Shown: positions 17,719 to 24,647 of the stretch, piece by piece | Layout of the letters: every line of letters begins with the position of its first letter | Numbering within the stretch: the first letter of the stretch is position 1 | Source of the DNA: Limnochordaceae bacterium | GTDB taxonomy: Bacteria > Bacillota > Limnochordia > Limnochordales > DUMU01 | NCBI GenBank assembly: GCA_014896305.1 | Contig: JADBKQ010000021.1 | Location: 1-32,386 of the forward strand | DNA: 32,386 bases | Direction of reading: 5' to 3' | Translations under genes and position numbers: made by a program | Notes under the pieces: generated by a model | What the model was told of the DNA's origin: nothing | The model's input: only the letters and a program-made list of their open reading frames with translations | Databases searched by the model: none

Positions 17719-17828
17719 GAGAGCGCTGAATTAACCGGCGCTCAGCCGTCGGGACATCCCAAGAAGCCCATGACTACAGCATCCAGCGAATACCACTCGG
17801 CCTAATGGGCCGTTTTTTAAGCGCTCTC
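17719..17828. mobile_element. 110-bp MITE-like element, copy 1 (family A)
   Basis: It begins GAGAGCGCT and ends AGCGCTCTC, and just inside these both ends carry TTAA. It is flanked on both sides by CTTAG (17714-17718 and 17829-17833), a 5-bp target duplication. Inside, CGGCCTAATGGGCCG followed by six T is an intrinsic terminator on the plus strand. A second copy at 19123 differs by two substitutions and one T. No ORF. Mobilisation would need a transposase encoded elsewhere. Confidence 0.8.
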
Positions 17829-17855
17829 CTTAGGCCCGGACTTGGGTCTTTGGTC

Positions 17856-18285
17856 TTGCATCCTGAATCTTAGGTCGAATCCTGAATCTTGGGGCTCAAA
17901 TCCTGGACCTAGGGTCTCAAATCCTCGATTTTAGCCGTTGCCCCTGGGGCCTTGCCTGCTAGATATGGTCCTTCGCAGTTGGCTGCCAGGTCTTGAACCC
18001 TGGAAGGAATGTTGGGCCTTGAGCCTTGGGAGTTGACTACTGAACCTTAACCTTTATGGAGAGTTTGGGCCAGGCCCGGCCGGCGTACCAGCTTGAGAGT
18101 TGACTACTGCACCTTAACCTTAAGACCTGGGGAGTTCACTGCTGAACCTTAAGACCTGGAAGCTGAGTGCTGAACTCTAGAGCTGCGAGCTGAGTGCTGA
18201 GCCCTAGACCTGCGACCTGAGTGCTGAGCTTTAGATCTGCGACCTGAGTGCTGGACCTTAGACCTTGGGAGTTGAGTACGGGAAA
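17856..18285. repeat. Non-coding degenerate repeats of ~21 bp and ~27 bp
   Basis: First about four units of ~21 bp around ATCCTGAATCTTAGG and AAATCCTGGACCTAGGG (17856-17936). After an irregular stretch come about seven units of ~27 bp, such as GCGACCTGAGTGCTGAGC followed by TTTAGATCT (18026-18280). Units are 70-90% alike, the best in the middle. All frames hold stops, so this is not coding. Confidence 0.75.
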
Positions 18286-18569
18286 TTTAGAGAGGACGCC
18301 CCCTTCGTAAAGAAGCTAGGCCTTAGACCTCGTCCGTCGGTCCTCCGCCGCCCCACCCTGTGACACCTTTAAACCCTGATCAGCCAGAGGCGAGGCCGTG
18401 TCCTCGCCAGAGGGTAGGGCCGAGACCCAACCCATCCCAGATGGTTGAGTTGCTGCCCTCGCCCAGCAACGAGCTGGGGAGACGAAGGAGTGTTGCCTGA
18501 TCCCAGCGGCGTCCATATTGCGAGTGGCCGACACACCTATCGAGGGTACCTCCGTGCGGCCTTGGGTGA
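18286..18569. other. Non-coding stretch, nothing recognised
   Basis: No open frame with protein-like composition and no repeat was found here, between the 27-bp array and the dyad element. Confidence 0.4.
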
Positions 18570-18920
18570 GGTGGAAAAACATTTACCCGTTCAAGAAGGC
18601 AGAGGGGGGCAATTTAATTGCCACCCCCGCCTTGGGGACGTTCGGCCAGGGCGAAGGGACTCACCCCGGTCGATCAGGAGTGGCCATGAGCTGGGCTAAT
18701 GCTAGGGTGGGTATGAGCCGGCTTCGTTCACACCAGATGGATAGCGCGGGTGTGGTTCACCTGGAGGAGAAAGGCGTGCTCTCTAGCAGCGGTTAAGGTC
18801 CGGCCAGCTAAGTCGCACTCGAGTGCTAGCTGGGCTTTTGTAGTTGAGGAGGCAAGTCGAGATGGGAGGTGGCAATATAGTTGCCCATTAGTGGCGGAAT
18901 AGGCAGGCAATTATTTTGCC
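18570..18920. repeat. Paired-dyad element, copy 1 (family C)
   Basis: Four dyad motifs in two pairs: GGTGGAAAAACATTTACCC (18570) and GGCAATTTAATTGCC (18608, inside a GGGG/CCCC stem), then GGCAATATAGTTGCC (18871) and GGCAATTATTTTGCC (18906). Centres within a pair are about 35 bp apart and the pairs are about 263 bp apart. The same arrangement recurs at 28596-28956. Paired sites at both ends resemble transposase-binding sites of a non-autonomous element; no ORF lies between. Confidence 0.6.
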
Positions 18921-19122
18921 ATATCCGTCTTGAACCGCGCGGGGGGTCGAGGTCCGTCGTCCTGGCGCTTGCAACAGCCGAGTATCGATGTGCGTGACGG
19001 ACGTCTGCATGTCCTGGGCATTGTCCTGGGTGTTGTCCTGGCGCTCGCAGCAGACGAGCCAAGCTGCAGCGGCTGGATTGGGTGCATACTCCTCGGCTGT
19101 CCGGTGTGAGTACGCTCTTTAT

Positions 19123-19233
19123 GAGAGCGCTGAATTAACCGGCGCTCAGCCGTCGGGACATCCGAAGAAGCCCATGACTACAGCATCCAGAGAATACCAC
19201 TCGGCCTAATGGGCCGTTTTTTTAAGCGCTCTC
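19123..19233. mobile_element. 111-bp MITE-like element, copy 2 (family A)
   Basis: Same as the copy at 17719 except for two substitutions and one extra T in the T-run (seven). The flanks are TTTAT on both sides (19118-19122 and 19234-19238), a different 5-bp duplication from copy 1, which shows independent insertion rather than segmental duplication. The internal terminator would stop rightward transcription just before the promoter of the azl-liv operon. Confidence 0.8.
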
Positions 19234-19253
19234 TTTATGGGTTCCTGCCTGGT

Positions 19254-19283
19254 TTGACAGGGTGGTGCAAGCCGGGGTAGAGT
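19254..19283 (+). promoter_or_regulatory. Candidate sigma-70/A promoter of the azl-liv operon
   Basis: TTGACA (19254-19259), an 18-bp spacer and TAGAGT (19278-19283), followed about 60 bases later by a GAGGA site and ATG 19344. It sits directly after the internal terminator of the second family-A element, so the operon is insulated from upstream transcription. Confidence 0.5.
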
Positions 19284-19343
19284 CGTCATCAGAGATTCAC
19301 GCCTGGTGTCCATGCCACCGACTATCTATTATTGAGGATACTG

Positions 19344-19499
19344 ATGAAGGTCCAGGTGCAGGTGCGGGTGAATACTTTGCGCTCGCTCCATTCTCGTGAG
19401 GTCGCAGATCCTGGCTTTCACCCGCTCGAGAACAGCCAGGTACAAACCCAGATCGACACCCGGGTGCGGGCCCAGATGAAGGCCCGGGTACGGTCGTGA
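19344..19499 (+). CDS. 51-codon ORF, probably the detached 5' end of azlC
   Basis: ATG 19344 has GAGGA five bases upstream and encodes MKVQVQVRVNTLRSLHSRE, then ENSQVQTQ, IDTRVRAQ, MKARVRS and a TGA at 19497-19499. The 8-residue QVQ-type repeats continue in the next frame into the AzlC gene (TESQVQAQ, ANAQVQAQ). Both frames are open between 19480 and 19496, so a single indel there would join them into one protein. As it stands this is a short leader ORF with the only good ribosome binding site before azlC. Confidence 0.45.
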   Translation: MKVQVQVRVNTLRSLHSREVADPGFHPLENSQVQTQIDTRVRAQMKARVRS

Positions 19500-19725
19500 T
19501 GAACGCCGAGACACAGGCCAGCCGAATACCCAGGTCCAGACCCAGACGGAGAGCCAGGTGCAGGCCCAGACGAATACCGAGGGGCAGACACAGACAAACA
19601 GCCCGGTCCCGGCCCAGGCGAGTGTCCAGGTGCAGGCCCAGGCGAACGCTCAGGTGCAGGCTCAGATGAACGCCCAGGTGCAGATCCACACAGAGGCCCA
19701 GGTACAAGCATCCCCAACTGAACCA
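19430..19725 (+). repeat. 24-bp degenerate tandem repeats before and within azlC
   Basis: About ten units around CAGGTGCAGGCCCAGACGAA, period 24 bp (8 codons), encoding variants of QVQAQxNA. Units are most alike at 19620-19700 and more degenerate to the left. The array crosses the frame change at about 19490. Confidence 0.75.
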
Positions 19726-20544
19726 AGTTGCTCTGCTTCAATACCAACCAGGGCTCAGGGGGCGTTGCCAGCCCCCACACCGGTGCTGCAGGGGTTGCGG
19801 GACGCAGGGCCGATCGTTCTCGCCTATGTGCCGCTGGGAGCGGGGTTCGGGTTGCTGGCCCGGGTCATCGGTATGCCTACCTGGCTGGTGGCCCTCACCT
19901 CGCTACTCCTGTATGCGGGCGCCGGCCAGTATACCATCGCCAGTATGCTGGCGGCCGGCGTGAGCCTGCCCATTATTACCGCATCGGTGATCCTGCTGAA
20001 CTTGCGCCACCTTCTTTACTCCGCCTCCATCGGCATGCGCCTCGATCGCTGGCCCGCCCTGCTGCGCTGGTTGGGCGTCTTCGGCCTGACCGATGAAGTG
20101 TATGCGGTCGCCAGCATGGCACCTGGGCCGTTTGCGCCCCAGTACTACTTCGCTCTGGCTATCGCCAGCCACCTCGCTTGGATTGGCGGCAGTGTGTCCG
20201 GCGCCTGGCTGGGCGGGTTGCTGCCTTCCTCTGTTACCAACGCCCTAGCTTACAGCCTCACGGCCCTGTTCCTGGCGTTGCTGCTGGGCACCGGCCAACC
20301 CCATCAGCTGCGCACCCGGCTGGTGGCGGCGGGGGTGGCGGGAGGAGTTACGCTGGGGATTCAACTGGCGGGTGGGACAAACGTGGGGCTGTTGTTGGGG
20401 GCGCTGGCGGGAACGACCGCCGGTTGGTGGTGTTCACAGGACAGACGAAGGGGTAGCCGAGACGACGGTCCAGACTCTGGTCTGGGCGCTGATGGAAGCG
20501 CTGATCCTGGTGCTGGTCCGGACGACGGGCTGCGTACTGGTTAG
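19558..20544 (+). CDS. azlC: AzlC-family branched-chain amino acid exporter subunit
   Basis: Residues ~75-300 match AzlC: GLRDAGPIVLAYVPLGAGFGLL, then LLYAGAGQYTIASMLAAGVS, LLNLRHLLYSASIG and GLTDEVYAVAS, with several membrane helices. AzlC with AzlD exports branched-chain amino acids and their analogues. The first ~70 residues are made of Gln/Ala-rich 8-residue repeats and the last ~30 are a Gly/Asp-rich low-complexity tail (RRRGSRDDGPDSGLGADG); neither belongs to the family. The start is uncertain: GTG 19558 has no ribosome binding site, and the true start may be ATG 19344 in another frame. azlD follows 142 bp later. Confidence 0.85.
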   Translation: MQAQTNTEGQTQTNSPVPAQASVQVQAQANAQVQAQMNAQVQIHTEAQVQASPTEPSCSASIPTRAQGALPAPTPVLQGLRDAGPIVLAYVPLGAGFGLLARVIGMPTWLVALTSLLLYAGAGQYTIASMLAAGVSLPIITASVILLNLRHLLYSASIGMRLDRWPALLRWLGVFGLTDEVYAVASMAPGPFAPQYYFALAIASHLAWIGGSVSGAWLGGLLPSSVTNALAYSLTALFLALLLGTGQPHQLRTRLVAAGVAGGVTLGIQLAGGTNVGLLLGALAGTTAGWWCSQDRRRGSRDDGPDSGLGADGSADPGAGPDDGLRTG

Positions 20545-20650
20545 GCCCTGGGTTGGGTGCTGGTCTAGGCGATGGATGGGGGCTGACCTGGACGATGGGC
20601 CGGCTGCTGGCCCAAGCGATGGTCTGCGTGCTGGTCTAGGCTTGGGGTCG
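20450..20650 (+). repeat. Degenerate GC-rich repeats over the 3' end of azlC
   Basis: Repeated variants of GCTGGTCTxGGCGATGG and GGTCCGGACGACGGGCTG run from the last codons of azlC through the stop codon into the gap before azlD. The period is irregular (about 24-36 bp). The same array thus forms both the protein tail and the intergenic spacer. Confidence 0.5.
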
Positions 20651-20686
20651 GCTAGGGCGGAATTGCGAGAAAGGTAGCTGGCCGCA

Positions 20687-21019
20687 TTGCATACGAACAT
20701 CCTTGAGTATCTGGGAGCCCTCATGGTGATGGCGTTGGGCACGTACCTGGCCCGGAGCGTGCCCATGGCGATGACCAGCCGTAGGGCGCTGCCCCCACGG
20801 TTCGTCGACTGGTTGGACTCAGTCGCCCCGGCGGTGCTGGGGGCGCTGTTGGCACCGGCGCTGTTCACCGTGAACGGGCATCTCGTGCCGCCCTGGCAGA
20901 ATCCCGCCTTTTGGGCGGCTGTGCCGTCCGCACTAGTGGCGGTCTGGAAGCGGCACCTGGCCCTCACGCTGGTGGTGGGGGTCGGCACATATGCCGTCCT
21001 CACCTGGCTCATGACATAA
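20687..21019 (+). CDS. azlD: AzlD-family branched-chain amino acid transport protein
   Basis: A 110-residue membrane protein with about four hydrophobic segments: YLGALMVMALGTYLARSVPM, FVDWLDSVAPAVLGALLAP, PAFWAAVPSALVAVW and LTLVVGVGTYAVLTWLM. It matches the small AzlD partner of AzlC in length and pattern (GTYLxRxxPM is typical). TTG 20687 is the likely start, with GAAAGG about 13 bases upstream. Same strand as azlC and part of the same operon. Confidence 0.85.
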   Translation: MHTNILEYLGALMVMALGTYLARSVPMAMTSRRALPPRFVDWLDSVAPAVLGALLAPALFTVNGHLVPPWQNPAFWAAVPSALVAVWKRHLALTLVVGVGTYAVLTWLMT

Positions 21020-21061
21020 GCAGCATCGTGGGCGAGGAGGTCGTGCACTTGCCCCTGGCTC

Positions 21062-21090
21062 TTGACAGGCGGTGGGCGGAGAGGTAAATG
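21062..21090 (+). promoter_or_regulatory. Possible internal promoter before livJ
   Basis: TTGACA (21062-21067), 17-bp spacer, TAAATG (21085-21090). The -35 is perfect and the -10 weak (3 of 6). It could give extra expression of the binding protein, which is normally needed in excess over the membrane subunits. Confidence 0.35.
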
Positions 21091-21136
21091 TCTAGTTAAT
21101 CGCTCGGAATACTATAGTTTCAAGGAGGTATTTCCC

Positions 21137-22489
21137 ATGCAGATTTCTGGCGTCACCCTCGCCTCGGCTCAGGCGTTCCCTCTCCGAAACCCTGGCGCCG
21201 GCGCTCACCAGTCCACCCGCCCCACGCCACCAGGATTCGCAACTCAGCAGCCACGGTCTGCGACCCACCAACTGCGGCCGGCCGACCAGCCGTTCAGTCG
21301 CGCCACCCACCGTGGCCGCCTCTTTTTCCGTCTTGCCACATCGGTACTGGGGCTAATTGCGGCTGGCGCGCCGTATCTACCCTCCCTCTCATCAACTACC
21401 TCGGCCGCCACCCCTTCCGCCTCGATCGAGCCCATTCGCATCGGCTTTTTCGCTCCTTTGTCCGGAGACAACGCCGAGTATGGCCGCCACTTCCTGCAAG
21501 CCATCACCCTTTACACCGAGAAGGTGAACGCCGCCGGCGGGCTTCACGGCCACCCGCTGCAGATCGACGCCCAGGACGACCGGGCCAACCCGCGTGAAGC
21601 CGCCAACATCGCCCAACGCTTCGCCTCCGACCGCAGCATCCTCGCCACCATCGGCAGCTTCAGCAGCACGGCTTCGCTGGCGGCAGCGCCCATCCTGGAA
21701 CGGGCCGGGGTGGTACAGCTGAGCCCTTCTAGTTCTCACCCGGACTTTACCCGCCTTGGCACCTATCTCTTCCGTAACGTCAACATGCAAACCATCGAGG
21801 GGCCGCTGGACGCCCGTTTTGCTATTGATGAACTCAAAGCCCGGCGCATTGCCGTCCTTTTTCGCCAGGACGACTGGGGACTGACTGCCAGTGATGCGTT
21901 TACCAAGGCAGTGGAAGCCCAAGGGGCAAAAGTGGTCTTCTCGGAAGCCGTAGTTCAGGGAACACGGGACTTTCGCCCGCTGCTGACGAAATTGCGGGCT
22001 CAGTCGCCTGACCTTATCTATGTCGCCCTGTTTTACGCCGATGCAGCCGTCTTCGCACAGCAACTGCGCCAGGCAGGCATCAACCTGCCCGTTGTAACCA
22101 ACTCCTCACTCAACAACCCCCAGCTCATCGAACTAGCAGGTGCCGCTGTCGAAGGTTGGTACGTGCCTACCAACTACTTCCCAGGCGATCCGTCACCGGT
22201 GGTGCAAAACTTCCTGCGAGAGTACCGGCAACGGTGGAACGAAGAGCCAGACCAGTTCGCCGCGATCGCCTATGACAGCATCGGCGTGATTGCCCACGCC
22301 ATTGACACGATCCTGGCCTCCGGCAAGCCCCTGACCCGCCAGGCCATCCGTGACGAGCTCTACGCTCTGCCGCCGTATCGTGGGGTCAGCGGCCTGATCA
22401 AGTTCAACGCGGAGGGCGATGTCGAGAAGCCCATGACCTGGTTGGTCATTCGCAACGGCAAGTTCCAGTTGTTTGGCAAAGCGAGCTGA
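21137..22489 (+). CDS. livJ: Branched-chain-type ABC substrate-binding protein (LivJ family)
   Basis: A 450-residue protein of the periplasmic-binding-protein type 1 fold: IRIGFFAPLSGDNAEYGRHF, YTEKVNAAGGLHGHPLQ, then RFASDRSILATIGSFSSTA, VVQLSPSSSHPDF and LIYVALFYADAAVF. ATG 21137 is set by AAGGAGGT seven bases upstream. The hydrophobic signal segment (FFRLATSVLGLIAAGAPYL) begins only after about 57 residues; the stretch before it (QSTRPTPPGFATQQPRSATH) is low-complexity and unlike normal signal peptides. No lipobox Cys. The family binds branched-chain amino acids, amides, urea or aromatic acids; the ligand is not evident. Operon with the fused permease and ATPase genes downstream. Confidence 0.85.
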   Translation: MQISGVTLASAQAFPLRNPGAGAHQSTRPTPPGFATQQPRSATHQLRPADQPFSRATHRGRLFFRLATSVLGLIAAGAPYLPSLSSTTSAATPSASIEPIRIGFFAPLSGDNAEYGRHFLQAITLYTEKVNAAGGLHGHPLQIDAQDDRANPREAANIAQRFASDRSILATIGSFSSTASLAAAPILERAGVVQLSPSSSHPDFTRLGTYLFRNVNMQTIEGPLDARFAIDELKARRIAVLFRQDDWGLTASDAFTKAVEAQGAKVVFSEAVVQGTRDFRPLLTKLRAQSPDLIYVALFYADAAVFAQQLRQAGINLPVVTNSSLNNPQLIELAGAAVEGWYVPTNYFPGDPSPVVQNFLREYRQRWNEEPDQFAAIAYDSIGVIAHAIDTILASGKPLTRQAIRDELYALPPYRGVSGLIKFNAEGDVEKPMTWLVIRNGKFQLFGKAS

Positions 22490-22634
22490 CAGGAGAGCAA
22501 GTATCCGCCTGGTCAGGGTATGGGTGTAGCAAACATGACGGCACCGGCGCACGAATGCGGATGAATGCACGGAAAGCACAGACGATCCGCCTGACGACGC
22601 TCAGGAGTCTCAGCGACGCAGGAGTGGCAGCAAA

Positions 22635-24551
22635 GTGCAGGAGTTCATCGGGCAAATATCAAACGGCTTGGCGATCGGCAGCGTGTATGCGCTGCTGGCA
22701 CTCGGCTTCAGCCTGATCTTCGGCGTGGCGAACCTGATCAACTTTGCCCAGGGTTCGCTCTTCATGGTCGGAGCGTACATCGGCTGGACGGCGACCACAC
22801 TCTGGCGGCTACCGCTGCCAGTAGCCGCCCTTGTCGCCATCGCCGGAACGACGGCGCTGGGGCTGTTGATCGATGCCGTGGCACTGCGGCCTCTGCGGGG
22901 CGGACCGGCCATCGCCCCGCTTCTGTCCACCCTGGCGGTGAGCGTGGTGCTGGACCAGGGGGCGGAGCTGATCTGGGGGCCGGAGACGCAGGCCTTCCCC
23001 AATCCCCTGGCAGCCACCGTGTGGAAGATCGGAGGTGGGGTGGCGTTCATCTCGGCGGCGGACCTTCTCATTCTTCTGACCGCGGTCGCCACCATGGCTC
23101 TTCTCGTGTTGCTGCTGCGTCGCACATGGCTGGGGCGAGCGGTCCGGGCCACCGCTCAGGACGCCGACGCTGCCGCCCAAATGGGGGTCGACGTCAACGC
23201 CATCCGCCGCGCCACTTTCGGCCTGGCGGGAGCGCTGGGCGGAATCGGCGGAGTGCTGGTGGGGATGTACTTTCAGAGCATCTTCCCGTCCATGGGCCTG
23301 CCTTACGGGCTGAAGGGTTTCGCCGCCGCTCTGCTGGGCGGGATCGGCAGTGTCCCCGGGTCGATCGCCGGCGGCCTGCTCCTGGGCATCTTCGAAAGCC
23401 TGGCCAGTGGCTATGTGGGCGGCGAGTACCGGGATCTCGTGGCGTACGCGTTGCTGCTGGCCGTGCTGGTCTGGCGGCCCCAGGGGCTGCTGGGGCGGCG
23501 GAGCCTGGCTGGGTTGGGGTTGGCCGCCGGTGAACAGCAGCCCGACGCCGGCATGTTGCCCGGGCCACGGGCTACGACCGCAGCCAGAGTGTCAGACGCA
23601 GCCGCCGCCCGCCCCACCCCCCGGAGTTGGCGGCTGAACAACTGGCAGTGGTTCACCGTGGGACTGGTGGCCGCCCTCTTGCCGCTGCTCCGACCCGACC
23701 CCTACTGGATTCAGGTGGCGCTGACCGGCATCATCTTCGCCCTGCTGGCCATCGGCCTCACCCTCATCTCGGGCACGGCCGGCCAGATCTCCCTGGGCCA
23801 CGCCGCCCTCTTCGGAGTCGGGGCTTATACCACGGCCATCCTCGCCCGTACCTTCCAGCTTCCGGCTGAACTCGTGCTCCCCGCTTCCGGGCTTGCAGCC
23901 GCAACAGCGGCCCTTGCCTTTGCCTTGCCCCTTCACCGGCTCTCCGGCCACGCCGTGGCCATCGCCACCCTGGCCGCCGGCCAGATCGTTTACCTTATCC
24001 TGCTCACCTGGATTCCGGTGACGCGGGGCCCGATGGGCATTCCGGGCATCCCGGCCCCTCGCTTCGTCTCGCCCGGCGCCGCGCGCATCCCCTGGTGGGA
24101 CGTTCGCACGCAGTATTGGCTCGGTCTTTTGGTGGCCGCGGTCGGCCTGCTGATTGCCGGTCGTCTGCTCAACTCGCCCCTGGGCCGTACCTGGCAGGCG
24201 ATTCGGGAAGATCGACTAGCGGCCCAAACGAGCGGGATTGCGATTCGGCCTTACCTTCTCCTCGCCTTCGGGGCGGGCGGCTTTCTTGCCGGCCTGGCCG
24301 GGGCCCTCTACGCCTACCTGCTCACCGTGGTCAGCCCTGACTCGTTCACCACTGACGCGTCCTTGACAGTGCTGGCTATGGCCGTCGCCGGTGGGCTGGG
24401 CAACCTCGCCGGTGCGGCCTTTACTGGCGCCCTGCTGGCCATTGTTCCTGAACTCTTCCGAGGGCTGGCCGACTGGCGCATGCTCGCCTATGGCCTGCTC
24501 CTGTTGTTACTTATCCGGTTCCGACCGCAGGGGCTGGCCGGCACCGACTGA
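22635..24551 (+). CDS. Fused LivH-LivM permease of a branched-chain-type ABC importer
   Basis: A 638-residue protein combining both permeases. Residues 1-~290 are LivH-like (GLAIGSVYALLALGFSLIFG, NLINFAQGSLFMVGAYIG, LGGIGSVPGSIAGGLLLG, VLVWRPQGLLG). Residues ~335-638 are LivM-like (AIGLTLISGTAGQISLGHAA, LFGVGAYTTAIL, AIREDRLAAQTSGI, LAMAVAGGLGNLAGAAFTG, ending RFRPQGLAG). An Ala/Pro-rich linker of ~40 residues joins them. They are normally separate genes. GTG 22635 has AGGAG ten bases upstream. The 145-bp gap after livJ shows no terminator. Confidence 0.9.
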   Translation: MQEFIGQISNGLAIGSVYALLALGFSLIFGVANLINFAQGSLFMVGAYIGWTATTLWRLPLPVAALVAIAGTTALGLLIDAVALRPLRGGPAIAPLLSTLAVSVVLDQGAELIWGPETQAFPNPLAATVWKIGGGVAFISAADLLILLTAVATMALLVLLLRRTWLGRAVRATAQDADAAAQMGVDVNAIRRATFGLAGALGGIGGVLVGMYFQSIFPSMGLPYGLKGFAAALLGGIGSVPGSIAGGLLLGIFESLASGYVGGEYRDLVAYALLLAVLVWRPQGLLGRRSLAGLGLAAGEQQPDAGMLPGPRATTAARVSDAAAARPTPRSWRLNNWQWFTVGLVAALLPLLRPDPYWIQVALTGIIFALLAIGLTLISGTAGQISLGHAALFGVGAYTTAILARTFQLPAELVLPASGLAAATAALAFALPLHRLSGHAVAIATLAAGQIVYLILLTWIPVTRGPMGIPGIPAPRFVSPGAARIPWWDVRTQYWLGLLVAAVGLLIAGRLLNSPLGRTWQAIREDRLAAQTSGIAIRPYLLLAFGAGGFLAGLAGALYAYLLTVVSPDSFTTDASLTVLAMAVAGGLGNLAGAAFTGALLAIVPELFRGLADWRMLAYGLLLLLLIRFRPQGLAGTD

Positions 24552-24591
24552 GGCGACACCGGGCTGAGTCGATATTTAGATATTTATTATT

Positions 24592-24640
24592 TGGATCGGA
24601 TTGAATGGAATTGAATTGGATTGGATCGGATCGGAGGCCG
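24592..24640 (+). repeat. Short GGATY/GAATT microsatellite before the ATPase gene
   Basis: Ten or so imperfect 5-bp units (GGATC, GGATT, GAATT, GGAAT) precede the ribosome binding site GGAGG of the next gene. The stretch before it (24571-24590) is unusually AT-rich for this window. Confidence 0.5.
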
Positions 24641-24647
24641 CATCCCC

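Noticed and set aside
17232-17729. A plus-strand frame with an Ala/Val/Thr-rich, membrane-like product
   Set aside because: It arises from the other strand of the repeat extension of the dehydrogenase, has no ribosome binding site and runs into the mobile element border.
17719-17828. A riboswitch, because of a structured region ending in a terminator before genes
   Set aside because: I could match it to no known riboswitch core, and the copy number and target duplications favour a mobile element; a regulatory role is not excluded.
18570-18920. A CRISPR array, because of similar motifs at regular spacing
   Set aside because: Only four dyads in two pairs, each imperfect, with a 263-bp gap and no cas genes.
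17719-19233. att sites of an integrated element, because of the direct 110-bp repeats
   Set aside because: No integrase or cargo gene lies between them, and each copy has its own 5-bp duplication, which points to two transposition events.
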